Below are positions 17,100 to 25,750 of a DNA stretch of 64,000 nucleotides, one piece after another. Made by a program: the position numbers and the translations under genes. The stretch is from Rossellomorea pakistanensis (GTDB lineage Bacteria > Bacillota > Bacilli > Bacillales > Bacillaceae_B): positions 62,001 through 126,000 of the forward strand of contig NZ_JAFBDZ010000002.1 in assembly GCF_016908495.1 (NCBI RefSeq). Direction: 5' to 3'. The notes beneath the pieces were generated by a model. The model searched no databases. It had not been told where the DNA came from and saw only the letters and a list, made by a program, of their open reading frames with translations. Positions within the stretch are counted from its first letter, which is position 1; every line of letters begins with the position of its first letter.

Positions 17100-18290
17100 T
17101 TGACTAACACACGCATTGCAGCAATTGATGTAGGAAACGACTCTCTTAAAGGGATTTTTGGAAAGATGGATTCAGAAGTTAATATTCCAAATGTAATTGC
17201 TAGAGATATTGAAGACAGACCTATTATTGGGATTGAAGAATTAGATAATCAAGATCCACTTGACGGTATACATATTCGCGTGCACTCCCCTACTCTTAAC
17301 GATAATAATGCGATTTATCGTGTAGGGAACTTAGCAACAAAGAGCAATAACTCTACAGAACTAGATCCAGGCAGCAGTAAATCAGAAGAAGATCAAACAC
17401 TTATCATGCTATTTGCATCTCTAGCAATTGATGCTGCAAGAGGTGGAAATGATCAATTTAAACGTTCTAATAATGTAATTGAAGCTAATTACACCTTAGG
17501 AACAGGACTTCCACTTCGTGAAGTGAAGGAAGGAAAAGACGTAGGGTACCGTTCAAAGCTACTAGGTTCTGTTCACCAAGTGGAGTTCTTAGTTACTCCA
17601 CGTTACCAAGGAATTAAAGTAAATATTAAATTCGATGAAGTAAAAGTGTATCCAGAAGGATTCGCTGCCTTTATTAATCTAGTAATGGATAATAACTTGA
17701 ATATTATTAATAAGGACCTCATTGACAAACGAATCTTAATTCAAGATATTGGCGGGCTTTCTACTGATATCGCGGTAATTAAAGATCGTAAAGTGGATGA
17801 TGATAAAGCGCAAGGGTTTAATATAGGAGTCTCTGAATCTCTTGAAATGATTAGAGAAGAGATTCGCTCTAGACACGGAATTGAATTGGATACTCGTCGT
17901 GATGTAGTTGAGATTATTACGAAGAAAAACGATCGAAATCATATAATGGTAAAAGGAAGTCGTACAAGCGTACATGATATTGTTGATCGAATTTTAGTAG
18001 AGCTTGCAAAGAAACAATATCGCCATCTAAGAAATATGTGGCAAAAGAACTCTCAAACAGAGATTTGTTACTTCATCGGTGGAGGCTCAAATGTTTTAAA
18101 AGAGTATATCAAGACGCTTAATAATAATCTTGATGGCTATAATATTGATTTCTTTGAGGATGAAAAAGAAAGCATCTGGATGATGGCCAACGCTTATTAT
18201 AAGTTAATTGCAGATTTTTCAAGAAAAAATCAAAAAGGAAATTTAAAGGAAAAACAGAAAGAAGAACAAAAATTGGCCAAAACCAAATAG
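17100..18290 (+). CDS. ParM/Alp-type actin-like DNA segregation ATPase
   Basis: A 396-aa protein with the actin/Hsp70 ATPase fold. Phosphate-1 is IAAIDVGNDSLKG (7-18), phosphate-2 IQDIGGLSTDIAVI (214-227), and the adenosine motif YFIGGGSNVLKEY (324-336). The overall layout fits the ParM/StbA and Alp families, which form dynamic filaments that push DNA apart. The last 25 residues are Lys/Gln-rich and may be disordered. TTG 17100 has AAAGGA 8 nt upstream; ATG 17091 overlaps that site. The frame is open upstream to 16860 but runs through the iterons and is not coding. The ParR-like gene follows 9 nt after the stop, giving an iteron-parM-parR order. Confidence 0.85.
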   Translation: MTNTRIAAIDVGNDSLKGIFGKMDSEVNIPNVIARDIEDRPIIGIEELDNQDPLDGIHIRVHSPTLNDNNAIYRVGNLATKSNNSTELDPGSSKSEEDQTLIMLFASLAIDAARGGNDQFKRSNNVIEANYTLGTGLPLREVKEGKDVGYRSKLLGSVHQVEFLVTPRYQGIKVNIKFDEVKVYPEGFAAFINLVMDNNLNIINKDLIDKRILIQDIGGLSTDIAVIKDRKVDDDKAQGFNIGVSESLEMIREEIRSRHGIELDTRRDVVEIITKKNDRNHIMVKGSRTSVHDIVDRILVELAKKQYRHLRNMWQKNSQTEICYFIGGGSNVLKEYIKTLNNNLDGYNIDFFEDEKESIWMMANAYYKLIADFSRKNQKGNLKEKQKEEQKLAKTK

Positions 18291-18299
18291 GGTGATTTC

Positions 18300-18896
18300 A
18301 TGAAAGACAAGGGAATGACTAGGGGACAGCCGATTACATTTCGAATTCCCTCGGATACACCTGACCATATACTGAAACATTTACAGAAGCTAAAGGAAAC
18401 GGAGAAACGAAATTTTTCCAGTAAAATCGCTGAACTTGTGATGACTGGTGTAAATAACACTGTGTCAAAACAAAGAGAGGCGATTACAATCCCTTTACCT
18501 AAAGGCTTAGATAAATCCCAACGAGACTGGTTAAAGCACGAACATTCTGAAGCTTTATTGGGCAGTATTGTCTATCAATTACTATCAAATCCAGTTCGAA
18601 CAGCATCCCTTCTTGCATCTTTAAGTAGTAGCGCTTTAGACATCGATGAAGCCCTCTATCTTCAAGAAGAAACGGCTGTAAGCAAGGAGCATGATAGTGG
18701 TTGGGCTTCTATCGAAGGAAAAAACGATCTAGATACAGAGCCGGTTGAAGAGCATTCGCACTCAACGGACGAGGAACTAGACAATTTTGATTGGGAAAAT
18801 GCTATGAAAACACAAGAGCCTGATAAAGAAGAGGATATCGTTGAAGAAAGTATGGAAGATCTTCTAGGAGATTTTCTTGCTCAAATGAATAAGTAA
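18300..18896 (+). CDS. ParR-like DNA-binding adaptor protein
   Basis: A 198-aa protein, probably cotranscribed with the actin-like gene 9 nt upstream. It has two short beta-helix-helix segments that could be ribbon-helix-helix motifs: PITFRIPSDTPDHILKHLQ... (about 11-50) and AITIPLPKGLDKSQRDWLKHE... (about 60-95). The C-terminal third is strongly acidic (many Asp/Glu from about 118) and ends in an amphipathic helix, EDLLGDFLAQMNK. ParR adaptors bind the iterons through their RHH domain and touch the ParM filament with their C-terminal tail. Naming it ParR-like rests on position, size and layout rather than close similarity. Confidence 0.6.
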   Translation: MKDKGMTRGQPITFRIPSDTPDHILKHLQKLKETEKRNFSSKIAELVMTGVNNTVSKQREAITIPLPKGLDKSQRDWLKHEHSEALLGSIVYQLLSNPVRTASLLASLSSSALDIDEALYLQEETAVSKEHDSGWASIEGKNDLDTEPVEEHSHSTDEELDNFDWENAMKTQEPDKEEDIVEESMEDLLGDFLAQMNK

Positions 18897-18914
18897 TGAT
18901 GATATAGAATAGGG

Positions 18915-18949
18915 AAATGGGGCAGACACAAAAAGTGTCTGCCCCATTT
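18915..18949 (+). terminator. Terminator of the parM-parR operon
   Basis: AAATGGGGCAGACAC pairs perfectly with GTGTCTGCCCCATTT over an A5 loop; T-rich sequence follows. Confidence 0.9.
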
Positions 18950-19028
18950 TTCATAATGAATAAAATTACTCTAATATTTCACCCTGCCAAGAGAGACCCA
19001 TAGAATATAGTTCAGAAAGGAGTTTGCT

Positions 19029-19355
19029 TTAAAGTGTATAGGGCTTAAAATTTGGAAACAAAGTTGATGCTTCTGGTAACGATGAGAGTGATTTCATCTC
19101 GGCTACTTCCATCATATTTTCCCAAATGGTCATTACTTGATTCGATTGATGTGCAAGATCCTTTGCTTCTTCCGATCTCCACTCGAAAATTTCCATTACA
19201 GTTCCATTTTTAGATAGGATTCGAATTGGTTCTAGGGAAGTAATTAGTTCTTCTTCTTGAAGGGTAGAAACATGGTTTTTTAGAATATCATTTAGTTCTT
19301 TTTCTTTTTCGGCATAAGGTTTATAAAGCGCAATAGTAAGTAGCGATTGATTCAT
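19029..19355 (-). CDS. Hypothetical protein, ABM-like fold possible
   Basis: A 108-aa protein. The opening LLTIALYKPYAEKEKELNDILKNHVSTLQEEELITSLEPIRILSKNGTVMEIFEW gives the strand-helix-strand-strand order of small dimeric alpha/beta-barrel proteins (antibiotic biosynthesis monooxygenase type), and EIFEW is a common strand there. No catalytic residues can be assigned. An AAAGGAG precedes the start, with a three-codon mini frame (ATG ATT TTA TGA) between it and ATG 19355, so initiation may be unusual. Monocistronic; function unknown. Confidence 0.55.
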   Translation of the reverse strand: MNQSLLTIALYKPYAEKEKELNDILKNHVSTLQEEELITSLEPIRILSKNGTVMEIFEWRSEEAKDLAHQSNQVMTIWENMMEVAEMKSLSSLPEASTLFPNFKPYTL

Positions 19356-19526
19356 AAAATCATTGAACTCCTTTTAAGATCGTCATATTGGCTTAATTGG
19401 ATTTTCACGACCTCCATCGGTTCAATTAAGGTCCTTATTTTTGCATTTTTCTTTTCTTAGGGCAAATTCCAACTAATCTAATAGATTAATAGATGCATAA
19501 ATCGATAGGATTGGAAGGTTATATGC

Positions 19527-20036
19527 TTATAGATTATGCTTTGCAGGGATTTCCCACAAATTCTCAATTCCTTGTGCCCTTTTAATTGTCGTAATGGCTC
19601 CTTGGTGCAGCCCCTCATGCCAATTAGTGAAGGACAGTACTTCTCCAAGAGTAGTGAATTGTACCTTTTCTGTTAACCGAAATGGCTCTTTACCGACTTC
19701 ATCTAATCTGCCAGTAAATTTCTCTTTTACTCTATTTGGTTGTTCCTCGAGAAGCCCTTTTAGCTCTGTTAAGCTAGGAGGGGAATGTTCCCAAATGGTT
19801 GGATCAGTATTAAAATGGAAAAGCTCAAGAAAATGTTTAGGAAGGATGGGTTCTTCCTTAATAAAATGGTGTAATAGGTTTTCTTGTGCAAGATAGATAT
19901 GACCCAAATTCCATCTGATGGAGTTTCTAAAGCCGTTCGGTATGACATCTGCCATTTCCTCGGTTGTAGCATCCAAAGCAGCAATTGTTCGTGCCCGAAT
20001 AAATTCCATTTGTTGAAAAAGCATTCCTTCTTTCAT
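19527..20036 (-). CDS. DinB-family putative metal-dependent protein
   Basis: A 169-aa four-helix bundle of the DinB/YfiT superfamily. The expected metal ligands are three histidines: His46 in IRWNLGHIYLAQ, His140 and His144 in TNWHEGLHQGAI. Members include thiol-dependent transferases such as bacillithiol transferases and many uncharacterised enzymes. Bacillithiol synthesis is indicated elsewhere in this window by bshB2, so a thiol cofactor is plausible. Two ATG codons are adjacent; the second (20036) is 7 nt from GGAGG and was chosen. Single gene on the minus strand, divergent from the PspA operon. Confidence 0.85.
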   Translation of the reverse strand: MKEGMLFQQMEFIRARTIAALDATTEEMADVIPNGFRNSIRWNLGHIYLAQENLLHHFIKEEPILPKHFLELFHFNTDPTIWEHSPPSLTELKGLLEEQPNRVKEKFTGRLDEVGKEPFRLTEKVQFTTLGEVLSFTNWHEGLHQGAITTIKRAQGIENLWEIPAKHNL

Positions 20037-20209
20037 CATGAAACCTCCTCACAATCTTTTTAATTCATTCAATTTTCATTTGAAGAACTCCTTCCTAAGT
20101 TAAGGTGCTTTATGGAAATCGAACTTAATTAAGTGGATAAACTTGTACTAGTGATGGTTTGTAGGGTTAAACTAATAATAATAAATACCTACATAAAGTT
20201 CTTATAAAG

Positions 20210-20238
20210 TGAAACTTCTCATAAGGGTAAATCGTATA
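20210..20238 (+). promoter_or_regulatory. Sigma-W-like (ECF) promoter of the PspA operon
   Basis: TGAAAC (20210-20215), a 17-bp spacer, then CGTATA (20233-20238). These match the -35 TGAAAC and -10 CGTA hallmarks of Bacillus sigma-W promoters. The B. subtilis pspA gene is a known sigma-W target, which supports the call. The promoter lies about 35 bp before the ATG of the first gene. Confidence 0.75.
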
Positions 20239-20270
20239 TGTCATTAGGAAGATTGAAACGGAGGTGCTAC

Positions 20271-20780
20271 ATGAGCTTTTTTACTAACCTATTTGGAAAA
20301 AAAGAAAAAAAGATTCCTGAAGTAAAAGAACGGGATATTCTCTCAATAGAGGTCGGGGATATTGTTTCCTACGATCTTGAAGATTATCAGGTAGTAGGAA
20401 AACTAATATACGAAGATCATGGCTTTGAATGGTTGGCCTATCAGCTTCAGAGTCCAGCAAAAACGCTGTGGTTAAGCGCTGAAATGGACGATGAACTGTA
20501 TGTAGGAATCTATGAGAAAATAAAGCTGAAGCTTCAGGAGCCCTTTCCTAAAAAACTTGAACATGATGGAATTCGTTTTAATCTCGATGAATCTGGAGTA
20601 GCAAGAGTTCGTGGAGAAGGTAGAGGGAAGAACGTTAACAATATTCAGTGTAAGTACTATGATTATTGTGATGATGAAGAAGAGCAATTCCTATCTATAG
20701 AGGTTTGGGGTTCAGAAGTTGAAGTAAGCTATGGGTATGAAATTGAAGAATATGAAATAAAGATTATCGCTAGTAAATAA
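20271..20780 (+). CDS. DUF4178-domain protein, first gene of PspA operon
   Basis: A 169-aa soluble protein. After a basic N-terminus (MSFFTNLFGKKEKK) it carries a beta-rich DUF4178 region: SIEVGDIVSYDLEDYQVVGKLIYEDHGFEWLAYQL and later an acidic strand run ending FLSIEVWGSEVEVSYGYEIEEYEIKII. DUF4178 domains are known from gene clusters with PspA, DUF350 and spermidine synthase-like proteins. The biochemical role is unknown. ATG 20271 has CGGAGG 6 nt upstream; an upstream in-frame start at 20238 overlaps the -10 box and is rejected. The downstream pspA gene follows 23 bp later. Confidence 0.8.
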   Translation: MSFFTNLFGKKEKKIPEVKERDILSIEVGDIVSYDLEDYQVVGKLIYEDHGFEWLAYQLQSPAKTLWLSAEMDDELYVGIYEKIKLKLQEPFPKKLEHDGIRFNLDESGVARVRGEGRGKNVNNIQCKYYDYCDDEEEQFLSIEVWGSEVEVSYGYEIEEYEIKIIASK

Positions 20781-20803
20781 AATCATTATAGGAGGAGATT
20801 CAT

Positions 20804-21475
20804 TTGTTCCAATTCTTTAAACGAGTGAGAACGGTAGTAGGGTCTGAACTAAACGCAATGCTGGATAAGGCAGAAGATCCGGTGAAAATGTTGGATCAAT
20901 TTATGCGTGAAATGGAAGCGGATATCCGCGATGCAGAAGCAGCTGTGGCAAAACAAATTGCCAATGAAAAAATGCTTCAAAAGAAATTTGAAGAAGCAGA
21001 AAAGATGGCAAACAAGCGTCAGGAGCAAGCCATAAAAGCCTTAGAATCTGGAAATGAAGATTTAGCACGGAGAGCATTAGAAGATAAAAAAGGACATCAA
21101 TCCCAAGCAGAGACATTAGAAGAATCTTACCTTCGTGCAAAAGAAGATGCTAAAACCCTTCGTACAAAGCTAGATGAAATGAAAAGTGAATACAACCAAA
21201 TGAAATTGAAAAAGGATTCTCTTAAAGCACGTGCAGAATCGGCGAAGACGAGAACAAAAATGAATCGTGCCATGTCAGGGATTGGTGGAGATCAGTCCAG
21301 AAAAGGGTTTGAGCGAATGGAGGAAAAGGTCCTTCAATTTGAAGCAGAAGCGGAAACAAGTGAAGACATGCGCTCTAGCAACAGAAGTTTAGATGATGAG
21401 TTAGATGCTTTGGACAAAGAGAATAGCGTGGATGATGAATTAGCTGCGCTAAAGAAACAAATCGGAAAAGAATAA
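20804..21475 (+). CDS. pspA: PspA/IM30-family membrane-stress protein
   Basis: A 223-aa protein, nearly all coiled coil. The N-terminal amphipathic segment MFQFFKRVRTVVGSELNAMLDKAEDPVKMLDQFMREME is the membrane-binding helix and start of the PspA core. Long heptad-rich helices follow, with a short break at GIGGDQSRKGFERMEEKV. PspA and related ESCRT-III-like proteins assemble on damaged membranes and limit proton leakage. It starts at TTG 20804 after AGGAGGAG. It is second in a five-gene operon behind a sigma-W-like promoter, so it probably belongs to the cell-envelope stress response. A hairpin follows it. Confidence 0.9.
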   Translation: MFQFFKRVRTVVGSELNAMLDKAEDPVKMLDQFMREMEADIRDAEAAVAKQIANEKMLQKKFEEAEKMANKRQEQAIKALESGNEDLARRALEDKKGHQSQAETLEESYLRAKEDAKTLRTKLDEMKSEYNQMKLKKDSLKARAESAKTRTKMNRAMSGIGGDQSRKGFERMEEKVLQFEAEAETSEDMRSSNRSLDDELDALDKENSVDDELAALKKQIGKE

Positions 21476-21497
21476 AATATACCTCTATGATAGGTTC

Positions 21498-21525
21498 GGG
21501 ACTGACAAATCGTCAGTCCCCCTAG
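21498..21525 (+). terminator. Hairpin between pspA and the DUF4247 gene
   Basis: GGGACTGAC pairs with GTCAGTCCC over a 5-nt loop, followed by CCTAGTTTTG. The poor T run suggests partial termination or an mRNA-processing site inside the operon, giving more transcript of the first two genes. Confidence 0.55.
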
Positions 21526-21550
21526 TTTTGTATAGAAAGTGGGTGAATTG

Positions 21551-22150
21551 ATGAAGAAACCACTTCTTCCCCTTCTTCTTTCTGTTGTTCTCTTGTTAGC
21601 CGCTTGTGGTTCGAATACAGGTAGCGGTTCGTTATTTAAAGAAGGAATTGCAGAATTTATAAATAATGAATTTGTCATTCATGATACCGTTTCAAGCGTT
21701 ACAAACAGCTCAAATTTCTCTGAAATCTACATAGCAGAGAATCAATCGATTGAAGAAGTTTCATCAACGATTAGTGGTCATATTGAACCGGTGGAAAAAA
21801 GTGAAATTAAGGATGATAAACAGGTGCTTGTGTATGATCGTCTTTTTGTTATTTTGACAAAAGATGAAGAAAATAGTGCCAATACGTATATTGAAGTAGC
21901 CAATGATGATTTCGTTAGAAATAATTATAGTCCTAGTTTCTTTAATGGTTTGTTTTTACTATGGGTTTTAGATGACCTTCTAGATGTCGACGACTGGGGG
22001 AAAAAGCAGAATTTAAGGTGTAATAAAAGCCCAGATTATTGTTATGGTGGCTATGGAGCCTCTGGAGGGTCTTTTAAAGGTTTAAATCAGACGCCAACCA
22101 TCAGAAAAGGGTCTTCCGTACGCGGTGGAGGTCCTGGTTCAGGAAAATAG
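21551..22150 (+). CDS. DUF4247 lipoprotein of the PspA operon
   Basis: A 199-aa exported lipoprotein. The signal peptide MKKPLLPLLLSVVLLLAACG ends in a lipobox with Cys19 as lipidation site. The middle part matches DUF4247 (IEEVSSTISGHIEPVEKSEI, VLVYDRLFVILTKDEEN). It ends in a Gly/Ser-rich, flexible tail with GSSVRGGGPGSGK. Its place between pspA and DUF350 suggests it acts outside the membrane, perhaps as part of a sensing or protective complex. Its biochemical function is unknown. ATG 21551 is chosen over GTG 21539, since the signal peptide begins there. Confidence 0.8.
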   Translation: MKKPLLPLLLSVVLLLAACGSNTGSGSLFKEGIAEFINNEFVIHDTVSSVTNSSNFSEIYIAENQSIEEVSSTISGHIEPVEKSEIKDDKQVLVYDRLFVILTKDEENSANTYIEVANDDFVRNNYSPSFFNGLFLLWVLDDLLDVDDWGKKQNLRCNKSPDYCYGGYGASGGSFKGLNQTPTIRKGSSVRGGGPGSGK

Positions 22151-22167
22151 ACGAAGGGAGTAAGAGA

Positions 22168-22563
22168 ATGCAGCCATTTTTATTAACACTTATGTATTTT
22201 GCATTAGCCATTATTATTGTCATCATTGGATTAGTGATTTTTGAGATCATGACAAGGAAGTATAAGGATTGGGATGAGGTATTAAACAATAATCATGCCG
22301 TAGCCCTTTCTATTAGTGGGAAAATTATTGGAATCTGTATCATTCTGGCTTTTTCGATTTATCATAGTTCAGAATTGACGGATACCCTTATATGGGGAGC
22401 TTTTGGAGTCGTTCTACAGATGGTCGCCTATTTGATTTTTGAATTCTTAACAAGAAAATTCTCTGTCGAGGAACAATTGTTAAAAGGGAATGTATCTGTG
22501 GGGATTATTAGCTTTGCGGTGTCTGTAGGGTTAGCGTTTGTTATCGGTGCATCGATTACGTGA
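22168..22563 (+). CDS. DUF350-family membrane protein
   Basis: A 131-aa integral membrane protein with four hydrophobic helices (about 4-27, 46-63, 70-92, 108-128). The order fits the DUF350 (YjfL-type) family, which has two repeats of a two-helix unit. DUF350 members commonly accompany PspA and aminopropyltransferase- or glutathionylspermidine synthase-like genes. AAGGGAG precedes ATG 22168, 17 bp after the previous stop; the next gene starts 27 bp later. The transported or bound molecule is unknown. Confidence 0.82.
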   Translation: MQPFLLTLMYFALAIIIVIIGLVIFEIMTRKYKDWDEVLNNNHAVALSISGKIIGICIILAFSIYHSSELTDTLIWGAFGVVLQMVAYLIFEFLTRKFSVEEQLLKGNVSVGIISFAVSVGLAFVIGASIT

Positions 22564-22590
22564 GGCATTAGAGAAGGGAATTTATAAAAC

Positions 22591-24135
22591 ATGCAGGAAC
22601 AAATAAAGAAAACAAAAGCCATTTATTGGGCATCTGGCATTGTATCGATATGTGGCATTATCTTTGAGGTTCTTTTTGGCGCAGCAGGTTCTTATATTTT
22701 GGGAGATGGGGTTAAGCAGTATACGCTCACCATCTCCCTCTTTCTTACAGGAATGGGGATTGGTGCGTACATCAGTGAAAAAGTAACGAAAAATTTGATT
22801 TTATCCTTTGTTTGGATTGAATATTTGATCGGAATTTTAGGTGGGTTTTCTGTATTTCTCCTTTTTGGTGTTACGGCGTACATAGGTGACGGTACAGATG
22901 CCTTTTTCCTTTATTCCATCACACTATTAGTGGGTACATTAACAGGTGTAGAACTCCCCATCCTGATTCGGAAAGCAAATGAAATTGGAGAAAAATTAAA
23001 TCGAAGCGCGGCTAGAGTACTGTTTTCTGATTATGCAGGAGGGTTAATCGGTGGCCTCTTATTTGTTTATCTATTACGTCCTGAATTAGGGTTAGTAAAA
23101 TCAGCCTTTGTCATTGCCCTAGTGAATGTTGGAGTCGCCATTTGGTTTCTATTTTATTTCAGAGATGAAATCAAAAACATAAAGCGTCATGCATCAGCAG
23201 GAATTATGATCTTTCTCATTCTATTGGCTGGGGTATTTGTTGGAGAGGAAATCGCCTTTTCCCTTGAACAAAAGCTGTATCGTGACCCTATCGTCTATTA
23301 TGATCAGACAAAGTATCAGCAAATTATCCTAACAAAAGAGCAAGGGGATTTACGCCTCTTCCTTGATGGCCAGCTCCAATTTAGTTCTACTGATGAATAC
23401 CGCTATCATGAAACACTTGTCCATCCAACAATGGCTATGTCCGATAGGAAGCAAAATGTGCTCATTCTCGGGGGCGGTGATGGTCTAGCCGTTCGCGAGC
23501 TGAAGCAGTATAACGAAATTGAGACCATCACACTCGTTGATTTAGACCCAGAAATGGTAAAACTTGCAAGGTCTCACCATGATATTGCTGACCTAAATGA
23601 ACATGCCTTAGATGATCCCCGAGTCAGTGTAGTGAATCAAGATGCTTTTGTGTTTTTGGAGGAAGCAAAGAAATTTTATGATGTGATCCTCGTGGATTTA
23701 CCTGATCCGAATAATGAATCTTTAAATAAGCTTTACACAATGGAGTTTTATCAGCTTATCAGAAATCACTTGAATCCAGGTGGGAGTGTGATGGTTCAAT
23801 CTACCAGCCCTACCTTTGCAACAGAAGTCTATTGGACCATTGATAAAACCATCCAAGCAGCAGGGTTAGAAACATCAAATCTACACGTAGATATTCCGAG
23901 CTTCGGAGATTGGGGTTTTGTCCTAGCAAAACGTAAGCCAATTGATTGGGAAGGGATTCAACTACCAGAAGGAACAAAATTTTTAGATGAAGATACCCTT
24001 AAAAGCTTGAGAACTTTTGGAAAAGATATCGACAGGGAAATGGAAAAAAACAGGAAAAAGGTTCAGTTAGAGGTTAACACTCTTATGAATCCAATCTTAA
24101 TTCAGAAATATAGTGAGGCATGGCTACATTATTAA
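22591..24135 (+). CDS. Membrane-bound spermidine synthase-like aminopropyltransferase
   Basis: A 514-aa two-part protein. Residues 1-230 contain about seven membrane helices. Residues 235-460 are a polyamine synthase domain: DQTKYQQIILTKEQGDLRLFLDGQLQFSSTDEYRYHETLVHP, then NVLILGGGDGLAVREL (nucleotide-binding GGGDG), LVDLDPEMVKLAR and VDLPDPNN. These match aminopropyltransferases using decarboxylated S-adenosylmethionine. A charged helical tail ends the protein. In the operon with PspA it may attach or make polyamines at the membrane during stress; the true substrate is an inference. The last gene of the five-gene unit. Confidence 0.85.
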   Translation: MQEQIKKTKAIYWASGIVSICGIIFEVLFGAAGSYILGDGVKQYTLTISLFLTGMGIGAYISEKVTKNLILSFVWIEYLIGILGGFSVFLLFGVTAYIGDGTDAFFLYSITLLVGTLTGVELPILIRKANEIGEKLNRSAARVLFSDYAGGLIGGLLFVYLLRPELGLVKSAFVIALVNVGVAIWFLFYFRDEIKNIKRHASAGIMIFLILLAGVFVGEEIAFSLEQKLYRDPIVYYDQTKYQQIILTKEQGDLRLFLDGQLQFSSTDEYRYHETLVHPTMAMSDRKQNVLILGGGDGLAVRELKQYNEIETITLVDLDPEMVKLARSHHDIADLNEHALDDPRVSVVNQDAFVFLEEAKKFYDVILVDLPDPNNESLNKLYTMEFYQLIRNHLNPGGSVMVQSTSPTFATEVYWTIDKTIQAAGLETSNLHVDIPSFGDWGFVLAKRKPIDWEGIQLPEGTKFLDEDTLKSLRTFGKDIDREMEKNRKKVQLEVNTLMNPILIQKYSEAWLHY

Positions 24136-24195
24136 GGCTCATTTTGTAAAAAGTAGCAAGGAACGTTACCAGTTTTATAAAACAACGAAAATAGT

Positions 24196-24232
24196 CCGGA
24201 ACGGTTAAGAGGATTTCTATGAACGGTTCCGG
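24196..24232. terminator. Inverted repeat between convergent genes, possible terminator
   Basis: CCGGAAC (24196-24202) pairs with GTTCCGG (24226-24232) with extra pairing toward the loop. There is no T run, so termination is uncertain; it lies between the aminopropyltransferase and NhaC genes. Confidence 0.35.
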
Positions 24233-24253
24233 GCTCTAATTGATAAAGATTCT

Positions 24254-25750
24254 TTAGTCCTTATTCATATAAAAATCTTCAGGCTTTACCTCTTCACCAT
24301 TTTCTCCAGAAAAGCGTAATCCCCAGCTTGTGATCGCTGCGATAAACATAACAATTAATAGAAACCAGCCTTGAAAAACAAAAGGGAAAATTTCCGTTGG
24401 ACCGATAACGGGAATGAAATCAAAGTCTTCAGCCACCCCTTTTATGGTTGCCCAGGCAAGTAATACACCACCGCTCCAAGGGAAAATATAGCCTAATGAA
24501 GACGAGACAGTATCAAGAAAATTAGCACGGCGGTAAGGATGGATGTGAAATTCTTTTCCGAGCTTACGTACAAAAGGTCCTGCGGTAATTTCTGCTGCTG
24601 TGTTGATGGTAATGAACACATTTAAAAATGCCACAATCGCAAAGATAGAGAGCTCAGCTTTCTTTACCGCTCCATTAATTAATTTCAGGAAAAAGTTCTT
24701 GATTGTTTCCATAGTCCCGGCTAATTCCATTAAATGTGCTGCTGCTAATATAAACAAAATTAAAATCGCCATATTGAAGTAACCGCCTATTCCGCTCATC
24801 AGAGCTCCTTCTACCACTGGGTTTCCAGCCTCATCTTTTGAAAACGCAAGAACTTCAGAAAAGGAAGTCCCTGTTAAAAAAATGAAGGCGATTGAGGAAA
24901 CAATTCCCCAAGTGAGAGAAGTGAGTAGATGTCTTCCTGACAGGGCTAAATAGAGAACAAATATAAAAGGAATTAACATAAACAACCCTTTAGGAGAAAC
25001 CTGTGCCTCGAGGTTGGCTAATACTTGAGGTTCACCGAAATCTCCACCTCCGCCCAGAAGAGTAAATAAAATAAGGGAGGGAATCGCTGCCGCAATCGAG
25101 TATTTAAATCGAGATTTCACCACACCGGGAACGTCTGCTTCTTGAGTTGTAGCCGATACGATCGTTGTATCAGAAACAGGAGCCAGATTATCTCCAAAAA
25201 CCGCCCCACTTAAAATCGCAGCGAGAAGGACAACGGGCTCTGCACCTAAAATGATCCCCGCAGGAAACATTAATATTCCAAAAGTAGCAACCGTTCCATA
25301 CCCAGTACCTACAGCAGTAGAGAATAGTGCGGATAATATAAAGGTCAAACCAACAATAAAGCCACCCTGAAGTCCAGTCTTAAATCCAAACCATATAAGT
25401 CCTTCAACTAGGCCACCGGCTGCGAGAAGCTTTGCAAACATCCCTGCCCAAAACCAAGCTACAACCGCAATTACACCAATTGGCTGCGCCATTCCAGTAA
25501 ACAAAGCTTGAGCATAATTCTTCCATTTTGATTTACAAAAAAAGAGACCAATCGCAATTCCAATGACCATTCCTAATACTAATGCTTCTTCTGTAACAAG
25601 TTTCATTACACTTAACGTGATTGCCCAAACAATGAAAAAAACAAGAGGAATAGTTGAAAAGAAGACCCCTCCTCTGAATTCAAGTTTATCAATTTCTAGC
25701 TCCCCGACTGCTTCTTGGGCAGCTAATTCCTGTCCTTGATCATCATTCAT
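24254..25750 (-). CDS. nhaC: NhaC-family Na+/H+ antiporter
   Basis: A 498-aa membrane protein with about 12 helices. Family hallmarks are FSTAVGTGYGTVATFGILMFP, LAAILSGAVFGDNLAPVSDTTIVSATTQEADVPG with the conserved D-N-x-x-P-x-S-D-T motif, and NVFITINTAAEITAGPFVRKLGKEFHIHPYRRANFLDTVSSSLGYIFPWSGG in the C-terminal half. It should exchange internal sodium for external protons and help pH and salt homeostasis; some NhaC relatives exchange organic substrates instead. ATG 25750 has AAGGAGG upstream. Monocistronic on the minus strand. Confidence 0.9.
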   Translation of the reverse strand: MNDDQGQELAAQEAVGELEIDKLEFRGGVFFSTIPLVFFIVWAITLSVMKLVTEEALVLGMVIGIAIGLFFCKSKWKNYAQALFTGMAQPIGVIAVVAWFWAGMFAKLLAAGGLVEGLIWFGFKTGLQGGFIVGLTFILSALFSTAVGTGYGTVATFGILMFPAGIILGAEPVVLLAAILSGAVFGDNLAPVSDTTIVSATTQEADVPGVVKSRFKYSIAAAIPSLILFTLLGGGGDFGEPQVLANLEAQVSPKGLFMLIPFIFVLYLALSGRHLLTSLTWGIVSSIAFIFLTGTSFSEVLAFSKDEAGNPVVEGALMSGIGGYFNMAILILFILAAAHLMELAGTMETIKNFFLKLINGAVKKAELSIFAIVAFLNVFITINTAAEITAGPFVRKLGKEFHIHPYRRANFLDTVSSSLGYIFPWSGGVLLAWATIKGVAEDFDFIPVIGPTEIFPFVFQGWFLLIVMFIAAITSWGLRFSGENGEEVKPEDFYMNKD

